Positions 33,199 to 42,055 of a DNA stretch of 64,000 nucleotides are shown here, one piece after another; the stretch's first letter is position 1, and every line of letters begins with the position of its first letter. Made by a program: the position numbers and the translations under genes. Origin of the DNA: Nemophila menziesii (Eukaryota > Streptophyta > Magnoliopsida > Boraginales > Hydrophyllaceae); assembly GCA_029959085.1 (NCBI GenBank), contig JARWIR010000002.1, forward strand, positions 31,386,233-31,450,232, in the 5' to 3' direction. The notes below the pieces were generated by a model that was not told the DNA's origin, made no database searches, and was given only the letters and a program-made list of their open reading frames with translations.

Positions 33199-33589
33199 AG
33201 ACCCCCCAACTCAAAGTTTCTTCATCCGGGCAAAAGAAGATATAAAAAATAAACTAGGGAAGTCTTTATCAGCTAAGTCAAATAAGAATCAGAGGAGAAA
33301 ACGTAAAGAATCATAAAAAAACTACCGAACAGGTTCATGTAATAATAATTGTAAACTAAATCACACATTCTTATCATACAAACAATCAACATGATATGAT
33401 TTCAAGATTAAATTATCTACGCAGTGCAAGAAGGATAGGTTTTTTGCTTAGTCTGATATGGTGGCTATAGATTGTTCCTTGATCCTAACATAGGATCCAA
33501 TGGTCCAATTTACTACTCTCGATCGTTTCTAGATCACATAATTAAGAATCACAAGGTCTTTAAGGTTGTAATGTTGGCTTAGGGACAGT
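33199..33589 (-). other. PPT and 3' spacer remnant of element F, minus strand
   Basis: Contains the PPT (33201-33213) and GATATGGTGGCTATAGATTG near 33456, which matches the 3' spacer of E (31380) and, reversed, of B (20620). It is cut at 33590 by LTR C. Confidence 0.65.
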
Positions 33590-35085
33590 TGATGTCTCAA
33601 TATTTTTGATAGAATAATCTAGTCATGAGACACAATTTCAGGTGCATTATTTTCTTATTTGAGGGATTTTTCCTTATTAATTGTTAGTTTCTCAATTCTT
33701 GCCTTATTATGGTGGTTTGTTACTTTTAGAGCATTTTTGGTACAATTTGCATGTTAAATGTGAAGCTCTTAGGTACAATGATGATATTAGAGGCCAAAAA
33801 AATGTCAAGGAGTTAAGTAAAGATGATATAAGATGAAATTAAGAGTTAAAAATGCAGAATAAGCTATTTTGGAAAGTGCAAAAGCTGCTAAAAGTTGTTG
33901 GCCCAATTTAGAACGTGTAGTGTTTTCAATGCTTCATAAAATAGATATATAATTTGAATTATTCCTTTTATATCAAGAAATATTTTTAATTTTCGGTTAC
34001 GTGGCCACTGGTTTCGAGTGATTTGGAGTTGTAACGAAAGAGATATGAATTTTACAAGCTCTATGGGCCAAAAAGACCACATTCTCAGGAAAACATATTT
34101 GAGATGGATTAGGTCTCTAAAACCTATCTCATGACCTAGATTTCGTCCCAACACCTATATATATATATATATATGGTTATTTACCTTTAGAAACAAGTTC
34201 TTGATCAGTCACTAATCATAATTACACTTAGAAATCATCAAGAAGAAGCAAGTGACTTGTAGAGGAAGAAAAGAAGTTGGAGAGTCACAATCTCTTCTCA
34301 ATATTTCTACTCTACCATTAGGGTAATTTATCTTAGATTCTTGGCTTGACCATGTTTGTAAGGCATTTACTCTTAAATATTATCTATTTTATTATGAACT
34401 AATTTTCTTATAGCTTGGGCTTGCAATATGTAAAATCCTTGAATTCTATTTTACTATTCTATTATTTAGGCATTGGTTTAATTGATTTGAGCTTTTATTT
34501 TATAATGTGTTTGCCTTTATCCCAGCCCTAGCTCTGGCTAACTTTAGGACTGTCCTTAGTAGTTAGATTGTCACCCTGGAGGGTGATTCAATTATAGAAA
34601 ACAACACATAATTCTCTAGTGTATTGTAGTAATCCTGACAGGCTTGCCTAACTAGACATTCAATAGGGTTTAGACTTTCACCACCGAAATATGTGCAAGG
34701 TCTCCTTACCCAAGTCCCTTGGTAGTGTTGAGGTTTCCATCTAAGCTACCCTGACGGGAGTTAGACGATTATAGAATGCCGCCTACTTATATATGCTCAA
34801 TTCACCCTTATAAATAGAATAGTGATCTAGTAATATAGGTGCATACTAGCAAACCTAAGTTATATTCTTATCTCATCCTTTTAGCTTTATTTACTTGCAT
34901 TAGTTAATTATTTGCTTTTATATTTCTTGTTTAAAAACCCATAAATATTATCTCTTGTTTCTTTTTTAGTTTTAACAATTAATCTCATCTACGCTTTCTT
35001 ATCTAAATACGAGTTTGAGTTAACAGATAAATCATGAGAATGAATCTTATTTATTAACTATAACTTGCAAACGATTTGTGCACTA
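33590..35085 (+). repeat. 5' LTR of element C
   Basis: Starts TGATGTCTCAATATT, with the tip inverted repeat TGTCTCA/TGAGACA. An extended TA run at 34156-34173 stands at the TATA position. The leader hairpin TCTAA-GCTACCCTGACGGGAG-TTAGA is at 34740-34765. The 3' end is eroded: no PBS is found between about 35085 and the gag start, so a small deletion is likely. No matching 3' LTR on the plus strand is found in the window. Confidence 0.8.
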
Positions 35086-35144
35086 GTAGTGAGCCTCTTG
35101 TAGTAATATTAGGTATGTGTTTTATTGTCATTTATATTTGGTTA

Positions 35145-36672
35145 TTTATCACGCCTTTGCCACCACCTTTTCGAGTACACCCATTAGGGATTCTCCCTCC
35201 AGTGATCCAAGTTGCGAGATTCAAGCCTGATCAGGGAACGATAAGTCAGTTTATGAGCTTCAGACACTATAGTGGTGCAACACAACAAGATCTGGTGAGG
35301 TCGATTCAAAAGTTTATGCAGATTTGTAATTCCTACATTACTCAAGGCATTACACACAAGAAGTTGTACAACTTCATGTTTCTATTTTTCTTGACCGGGT
35401 AGTGAACGGTTGGAGAGTGTAGGAGAGTGCAGATTCGTTATTATCTGCAAAGCATGAAAATGTTAGAATCAAATTGAACTTGCAAGTATTCTCCAAAAGA
35501 ATGACGAGAGTGTAGGAGAGGCATGGAAAAGATTTCAACAAAAAAATATCCACATGTCCACTCCACGGTTAAACTACATCACTTTAATTAGTAATGTTTT
35601 ATCAAGGAATCAATGTCGAGGCAAGACTGAGGGTAGATAATCTTGGAGGAGGAGGTTTTGTGTCCAAGAATCCTACAAAAGTTGCAGCTGGTATGGCAAG
35701 AATAGTCAAAACCGAGAGGAGTTGGCCACAGTAGTAAGCTCCCATCACAAATGCCAAAGGTACGTTGCGATTAGATAGTGGACTGCTATAGATGCTAAAT
35801 TTTTTGCAATAGAGAATCAAATGAAGCAGTTGACACTTACATTATAGAAAGGTTTCCAAGGGAAAGAAAAATAAGTTGATGGTAGTGCAAGAAATCTGTC
35901 CGCGTTGTAGGGTGAATGACATGTTTAGGAAGAATGTCAAGGAAATCCAGAGTCAGTGTTTTTCGTGTCGAATTATGGGAATTACCGTTCGGGGAATACT
36001 GGGTTTTAGCAAGGGAATCACAATCGTCTGAGCCGTCAATGGTCAGATCCGAATGGTGTTGCGAATCAAGGTAATACTTACCAACCACAACCTCAACATA
36101 ACAATTTCCAGCAGAGATCTCATGTTCCTTATCCAGGGGGACAAAGTTGTGTTATGCAAGTTCCACCACCACAACCAGCCTATGAGTTTTACACCAAGAA
36201 TTTTACTTGAATAGCATTGCCACAACATCCACAAGAAGGCTTTGTCATAGAGTTGCAACAAATGATGTAATCTTTTATGAAGGAGACATAAACAACTATG
36301 TAGTCCTTTATGACAATAACACAGGAAAATATGCGAGTTAGTAAGGAAAGACTCGGCGAGTAATCTATTATGTTTGAGATATTGGGGGATCAAGTCACCC
36401 AATTGTCTTCCCGTAGTGATAAAAATTAACAAACTCTTCCATAGCTTGGACAAGGTACGAAGAATGACGTGAAGGCTATAGAAAATAGAGATGGAAATGT
36501 TGGATTCAAATTGTGTAAGGCTATAAGCCTTCAAGCTACAAAAGTAGTGGAATCGCCACCTGCTGCAGATATTGTCGTGGAGATTCTAGAAATAGTTGAT
36601 GAACCAACCAAGTCAAGCTTGGAAGAGATGAATGTTGAGCTTCTAGTCAAAGATATTGCGAAAAATATTTAA
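35145..36672 (+). pseudogene. gag: Athila gag, element C
   Basis: The gag domain is readable at 35160-35400 (RFKPDQGTISQF, IQKFMQICNSYITQGI). Frame-broken remnants follow: a degenerate knuckle near 35893 (CPRCRVND, then ECQGNPESVFFVSN in another frame), a Gln/Asn/Pro-rich linker (YQPQPQHNNFQQRS) and, near 36469-36672, the acidic tether (DEPTKSSLEEMN). Many stops. Clearly divergent from A and B, hence a separate subfamily. Confidence 0.85.
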
Positions 36673-36781
36673 GAGGTACTTGCACTAGGGGAAACAAAAG
36701 CCGAGAAAAAGGTAAAATTTTAGATGAAAATAAGGAAGTAGTAATTTTACCTAAAGAGTGAGAAGAAGAAAAAGCAAAGAT

Positions 36782-37573
36782 GGAACCGCGACCTAGTGTT
36801 TCATCAATGTCACCACCCATTCAAATGACACATAATAAGGGTGACATTGAACTCAAAGCATTTGTAGAGGCGTATAGCAAAGAAAGAATCAACACACAAG
36901 TGCTTTTGATACTTCTAAGAAAGGACTCATACTGAAACAAGTTTTCACGCAAGCTAGTAATATTGCGAGTGTAGAAGCCGAGATCAAGATTACTGATCAT
37001 ACTGAGAGAGCCTAGAAGAATGTTGAAGAGGATCTAATACCTAAGCTTCAAGATCTTGAGGTTTTCAACCTCCCAATCCAAATTGGTGGAAAGCTCGATG
37101 TCAAAGCTATGTATGATTTGGGTTCAAGTGTAAACCTTATGCCCAATTCAGTTTTCGAGAATCTTGACATCAAGAAGGAGAAGAAGACATGTGTAAATCT
37201 ACAGTTTGTGGATGGTTCAATAGCAAAGCCTTGGGGAATCATATAGGACATTATTGTCCAAGATAGTACGTTGACTATCCCTACTGACTTATTTATTCTG
37301 TAATATGATGCAGCTAAGCAGGTTCCTATCATACTCGGAAGGCCAATCCTGGCTACGAGTCAAAGCATCATAGATATGCATGAGGGAATAGTGACCCTCC
37401 ATACAACCAAATCATCTGAGACATTAGTTGTTTTGTACAAGAAGCTAGAGAAGGTGCCACTAGAAGACCTTTCCATGCATACTATGACCAAAGACATCAA
37501 GGAGAAAGTCCATAGCAAACCCTTCGAGAACAGAGCTCAAGGTGAGTTTGGGGTTGACGACGAAGTTGCATAA
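36782..37573 (+). pseudogene. Aspartic protease, element C
   Basis: Protease with MYDLGSSVNLMP (catalytic DLGS kept, about 37109-37144), DLFIL and VPIILGRPILATS. In-frame stops at about 37243 and 37300. The last open part, 37376-37573, is the protease C-terminus (LHTTKSSETLVVLYKK). No RT follows. Confidence 0.87.
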
Positions 37574-37780
37574 AAAGCCCTCAAACAGGACAATAGGCGA
37601 CATGGTTCAAAAATGTGTGGTTGAGACCATTTATCGTTACTCGCGTAGTTTCGGAAGCAGTAATTGAAATACGACCCAAGAGAGGTCGCAAGCATTGAAT
37701 GGTTGATGTTCATAGCCTCACCCGCAGCTGGGGAGGCTACATACTCAATAAATGATATAGGCAACACCTCGAACTTTAAA
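37574..37780 (+). pseudogene. Integrase C-terminal remnant of element C
   Basis: In one frame RPFIVTRVVSEAVIEIRP and MVDVHSLTRSWGG match the integrase C-terminus of B ([29 protein letters not shown]). RT, RNase H, zinc finger and catalytic core are absent between the protease and this point. Element C is therefore an internally deleted derivative. Confidence 0.65.
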
Positions 37781-38757
37781 CTACATTAAACAGTAATGCT
37801 TTTCGAGAGACAACCCACAATTTTTCATGTCTTTATGTCTTAGTTTTTGTTTAGATTAGTTGTTTTTAATAAATATTACAGAAATGAGGAAGGTAGAATT
37901 TTTTTAATGTGTAGGATGTGTTGAAGATGAGCTTGGGGTGAAAAAGATCGAAGAAAATACACACAACAGTCAAGCGGCATACCGGTCCCACGACCAGCAT
38001 ACCGCTTTCTTGCAATGGATCATGGCGGTCCACGCCACGGTCAAATTCAGAGAGTTGAAAGCACTGATCAACATAGTTGCTCTTCTGGCGAAACTGTCGG
38101 CACCGTACCGTGTTGTCACTTACAAATGGGTCATGACAATAGCAAGTCAGAAAGTCAGAGTTATGCGACCGACATACGGGTCCATCATCAATGGGTCATG
38201 ACGGTATAGGACACAGTTTGAGGACAAAAACTTGAAGAGCTCAAGCGGCATATGTCGGCCTCACAAGCGGCATACCAGCCCATCAAACCGTGTAGACATT
38301 CGCAACAACCCATGTCACGGTCCAACAAGAATAGTAGTGACCAGCATACCGACCCTATGGGCGGCATACCGGTACGGAGTGTGATAGCTTAAGAAGAGGA
38401 GTGTTTGTTTATATCAATTTACAAACCTTAAGCATACTTCTTCTCCAAGAGACCCAAACTCCATTAAACCTTTACCAAAACTTCACCACATATCAAAACA
38501 ACACCAAATCACCATAATTTCATATCCAAATAATTTCCTGCACTCGTATAAACAATATTTAACCCCATATCATTCCAAAACACTTCAAAAATCTAATTAC
38601 AAAAATTCTTAAACCCTTATCATTCAAGCAAGATTCCATCATACCCACATAAATAATCATCCTTCTTACACCTTTCCGAACTCAAATAACACCTTATCTA
38701 CCTATAATCAAAGGGTAATTTAAGAGAGGTGAGACTTTGAGCTGGAGGTCAAAAGAG
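37781..38757 (+). other. 3' spacer of element C with paired half-sites
   Basis: Non-coding. Contains GAGCTTGGGGTG near 37930 (degenerate PPT-like box). Pairs of GCATACC-type half-sites occur at 37977/37997, 38248/38270 and 38344/38364, members 20-22 bp apart. A C/A-rich stretch (38420-38700) is like that before ORF3 in B. Confidence 0.65.
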
Positions 38758-38940
38758 ATGACGAAAAGAACGGAGACACTATCGAGTGTTAGGGAGTTGA
38801 AGAAGGGAACAAGTGACAAGTGTAAGTTTAGGGAACAAGAAAAAGGGAAATTCGAGTCACCCGATTAGAGAGGAACCGAATTTTGGTGGATTCAAATTTT
38901 AAAGAGAAAGCAATTTTGATTAGGGAGGCAAAGATACCAA
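38758..38940 (+). pseudogene. ORF3 start remnant of element C
   Basis: ATG 38758 opens MTKRTETLSSVRELKKGTSD, similar in its first residues to ORF3 of element A (MTNRTD). It follows a decayed PPT-like box (TTGAGCTGGAGGTC). A TAG ends the frame near 38866. The remainder merges into the junction with element D. Confidence 0.45.
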
Positions 38941-38959
38941 TACCTCTTCAAATCAAGAT

Positions 38960-39799
38960 TCATATACCCAAGATGAGCGAAGCATCTAGGGCCCTATTAG
39001 CTATTATCAAAACAAAGAGTCTTGGATAAACATCTCCACACGAGAGAGAGTATTTGAGAAAGAAATTGGAGAAGGTAAGGACGAAAGATTTCTTCAGCTG
39101 GATGATTATTTGTCTCTTCTTTCTTAGTCTCTTGCACCGTCGGTGCAGTTGTCTCTTCTTTCTTAGTCTCTTGTTGCACTTCTCAAACCACATGCTTGAT
39201 CTGTTTCTCAACCTTCCTCTCCTCTTGATTCTTAACAATTACCTCTTCTAAGCTAAGCTTGGTGGGTTCTTCTATGGTCGAATCCTTGAACACACATTGC
39301 TACCGCTCAGTTTCATATGTAAATTTTGTTGTAATTGTTGATTGATCGTAGTGACTTGCATTAATCTCTGCTCCATTACTTGAATTTGTTGGTGCATGAG
39401 TTGTACTAATTATATCGTAGCATTGATATTTGTGTCATTTTTGCTCTTGCGGTTGAATTCTTGATGAATCGTGCAGCAACATCTTTTAAATCACTTAATT
39501 CTGCGGAGTTCTCCATGAATTTTTCATATATGTGTTTCAAGCTGGTTAATGTTGTGACATCGTGTTGGGTTTTAAATTTCGCTTTGTGCATCTGTAATCT
39601 GTCATTCTGGATGTGCATGGTGGCTAGTGTTAAGTTCATGACATTTTCAGGTCTTGTGAGACCTCATTGTTGGAGCCTTCTTGCTGATCATACATGGACT
39701 GTGGTGGATCTTGTACTTGGTGGCTCGAACCTTCTTGATAAAATTTTAACTTCGGGCCCCATGCATATTTGTAATGCTTGTTGTGTAATAATTCTCCAT
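38960..39799 (-). pseudogene. Gag-spacer remnant of element D, minus strand
   Basis: Follows the PBS of element D on the minus strand. The possible start is the ATG at 39799 (MENYYTTSITNMHGA). Pieces: MNLTLATMHIQNDRLQMHK to DVAARFIKN (39639-39406), a Gln-rich stretch (LMHQQIQVMEQRLMQ), and EEPTKLSLEEV then QQETKKEETTAPTVQETKKE, resembling the gag-PR tether of element C (DEPTKSSLEEMN). The conserved gag core (RFKPD, FMQICDSYITQG) is absent. No pol. Confidence 0.55.
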
Positions 39800-39903
39800 A
39801 CCTAAGAAATTTGAGAAGAGATTAAAAAGAAAACGCGTAAAACTGAAAAACAATTAGAAACTTCTACACTAAATAAACACAAATAAACTAACTCAATGAT
39901 AAA

Positions 39904-39921
39904 TCCCTGACAACGGCGCCA
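39904..39921 (-). promoter_or_regulatory. Primer binding site of element D, minus strand
   Basis: Minus-strand TGGCGCCGTTGTCAGGGA, tRNA-Asp type with one change, 6 bp from the LTR end CCTACCA at 39928. It fixes the orientation of element D. Confidence 0.85.
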
Positions 39922-40183
39922 AAAAATTGGTAGGGGAAAATATTTAATAAATAAACAGATAAATAAGATAATAAAAAAGGACACACACCCTTAACTACCA
40001 CGAGAAACTCACTGAAAGTATTACTGATTGTTTTCAAGCTTAGTTATGAAGTAAAATTCGTTCGCATGGATTTGATCTGTTAGATCTATTTGTGTATATA
40101 GAGACGTGTAGGAGAATTTACATGTTAAACAAAAAAATAATAAAAGAAATAATATTTATTTGGTTTTCAAATGTAAATGATAA

Positions 40184-40307
40184 GAAAAAGGAGAGAATCG
40201 AAAAAAACACATAGTACACCTTCTATAGGTGCGAAATAGGCGACCCACTTTCTTCGACAAACTAGGGTTTTCTTTCACCCAAAATCCAGACAAATTCACC
40301 ACAAATC
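40184..40307 (+). other. 5' UTR of the LINE
   Basis: Begins right after the TSD with GAAAAAGGAGAGAATCG and contains CTAGGGTTTTCTTTCACCC. No ORF. It presumably carries the internal promoter, which I cannot identify. Confidence 0.5.
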
Positions 40308-40841
40308 GTGTTCTTTCGACTGAATCACTGCAAAATCTCAGGCCTCCGTTCAAATACTATAGTGGGAGGTGACGGGATAGGCTTATCAACTGATGGCGAG
40401 ATACAACAACAAGTTTTTACAAGGAGACCATGTTTTATTAGATATCAGATACAATATAGGAGGAAGAAGATAATATCTACATACGGCGATGACAAGGAGA
40501 GGAAGAATCCAAAGGCTTTTTGGCAGATTCAATCAGTAAAGGTTTGCTTGAGTCAATCTCATATTAGTAGTAGTCAGTTTACGATTCTGGTAGAACAAAA
40601 TCAGATTAACGGTCACACAGCGGGTAATTATCATACGAGCATCTGGGTTTTGATTATTACACATAAAAATCATACATGGGACAAAGGGTTTAATCATCGG
40701 AAGGGGGCGATTTGGTTTCATACGTTGTACAGAAGCAAGAGTAAAGATTTGTATAATCGCGATTCTAAGAAGAAGACAAGTGGATGGAGAGAGTTCAAGA
40801 CTAACTACTATGGAGCGGCTTCACAGGGGGTTACTTTTTGA
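40308..40841 (+). pseudogene. LINE ORF1, first part (frame broken at 40838)
   Basis: 178 open codons from a GTG, with no ATG near the frame start. The product is basic (RYQIQYRRKKI, RSKSKDLYNRDSKKK) and shows no known domain. Its stop TGA (40839-40841) overlaps by four bases the next frame, which runs to ORF2. That suggests one ORF1 broken by a one-base change near CTTTTTG. Plant L1 ORF1 proteins bind RNA; this is inferred from position only. Confidence 0.5.
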
Positions 40842-42055
40842 TTACAGAAAGTTGGGGGAAGAATAGCCACAACCCTACGAATTCTGGACAGAAAGTTAGA
40901 AGATTTGGTGGAGGAGGGGAACAGGAATGGTTGGTTTATGAGGTACCGATTAGGATTTATGATGGTATGGGACTTAAGATAAGGGCTAGTACGGTATGGA
41001 TTCTGACATTTAAGGGTTCACCACGGAAACTAGGATTAGAGGATATGAAGACTGACGAGAATCAGTGTACAAAGAATAAAAAGGAAACGGTGCAATACAG
41101 TGATTGGATGAACGAAGAGGGACCGAATTATGTTTGCAGGATGGCCAAGCAGATGTCTAAGCTCTGGAGGAAGATGGATTGTAAACTTTGGGCTACGCTG
41201 CTGGGCTTTAATTTTTCTACTTGGTCCTGGATGAACAAATGGAATTCGCAATATAAGTATAACTTTGCTTTAAACTTAATGAAAATGGTTGTAAATTTTT
41301 TAGGTGAACAGGGGATTATGAAATGGGGAAGAACCAAAGTAGGAAAAGTCTTGCAATGGGAGAGGGCCACTGCCCTGTATAATCTGTTTATTGACTTTAA
41401 TGAGGAAAATACAACTCTGTATGAGGATGAGACTTCTGAGAAGGGTCAAGAATACCAGGATAAAAATGGATGGGTTCAAGTGGATAATTGCAAAGAAATG
41501 ACAGAACGTTGGCCTTCTATTCATCAAGTGGATATTTGCAAAAAGGAGACAGATAGTTGGACTCCTATTCCAGATATCTGCAAAACAGAGATTGATCGTT
41601 GGACTCCTCTGCATCAACTGGATAACTGCAAAACAGAGACAGATCGTTGGACTCCTATTCATCTACTTCTTGCTGGGATATGTTTTATGCTGCATATATA
41701 CAATACAGATGATAATTTGAGGACAAGAATTTATGGGATGACTTTGGCAAAGATGAAATGTTGTATTAGTGAAATGGTTAATACTCTTAGGAGCAACACG
41801 GATTTCGAAATATGTTTGGTGCATCTCAAGGACACAGACAGAATTAAGGGGACTAATTGGGTAAATATCACATACCAATTTATTTTAAGTATATGGGTTG
41901 ATTTTAAATGCTTTGGGACAGCTAATAGGGGAAAAGTTGAAATATTTAATGGTGAATGGGGCGATTATTATATAAGTACTGGTAAGATGGTAAGACAAAG
42001 AATAAGGCAAGTTAGAGGTAGCGGCCACCCGGTTTTGGCCGCGGTTGGAAAATGA
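40838..42055 (+). CDS. LINE ORF1, main part, with 16-residue repeats
   Basis: 405 open codons up to ORF2. I recognise no RNA-recognition motif and no CCHC knuckle. It is Trp-rich and charged (WMNEEGPNYVCRMAKQMSKL, then WERATALYNLFIDFNEENTT). Four repeats of about 16 residues (consensus D-x-C-K-x-E-T-D-R-W-T-P-I-H) lie at 41480-41671, near residues 215-278. The stop TGA overlaps the ORF2 start as ATGA (42052-42055), a layout suited to termination-reinitiation. Role inferred from position: ORF1 protein of an L1 element. Confidence 0.6.
   Translation: MITESWGKNSHNPTNSGQKVRRFGGGGEQEWLVYEVPIRIYDGMGLKIRASTVWILTFKGSPRKLGLEDMKTDENQCTKNKKETVQYSDWMNEEGPNYVCRMAKQMSKLWRKMDCKLWATLLGFNFSTWSWMNKWNSQYKYNFALNLMKMVVNFLGEQGIMKWGRTKVGKVLQWERATALYNLFIDFNEENTTLYEDETSEKGQEYQDKNGWVQVDNCKEMTERWPSIHQVDICKKETDSWTPIPDICKTEIDRWTPLHQLDNCKTETDRWTPIHLLLAGICFMLHIYNTDDNLRTRIYGMTLAKMKCCISEMVNTLRSNTDFEICLVHLKDTDRIKGTNWVNITYQFILSIWVDFKCFGTANRGKVEIFNGEWGDYYISTGKMVRQRIRQVRGSGHPVLAAVGK
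41480..41671 (+). repeat. Four 48-bp coding repeats in LINE ORF1
   Basis: Units read VDNCKEMTERWPSIHQ, VDICKKETDSWTPIP, DICKTEIDRWTPLHQL and DNCKTETDRWTPIHLL. The second is one residue shorter. The invariant Cys, Trp and Pro, with a fixed spacing of about 10 residues between Cys and Pro, argue for selection on the protein rather than a random DNA repeat. Confidence 0.85.

Noticed and set aside
34156..34173. TA microsatellite as a separate repeat
   Set aside because: It stands at the TATA-box position of LTR C and is better read as an expanded TATA region.
35076..35402. Host gene candidate at 35076-35402
   Set aside because: The product contains RFKPDQGT and IQKFMQICNSYITQG, which is Athila gag.
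40835..40841. Programmed -1 frameshift in LINE ORF1
   Set aside because: CTTTTTG is not a clear X-XXY-YYZ slippery site and no downstream structure was apparent; a one-base mutation is simpler.
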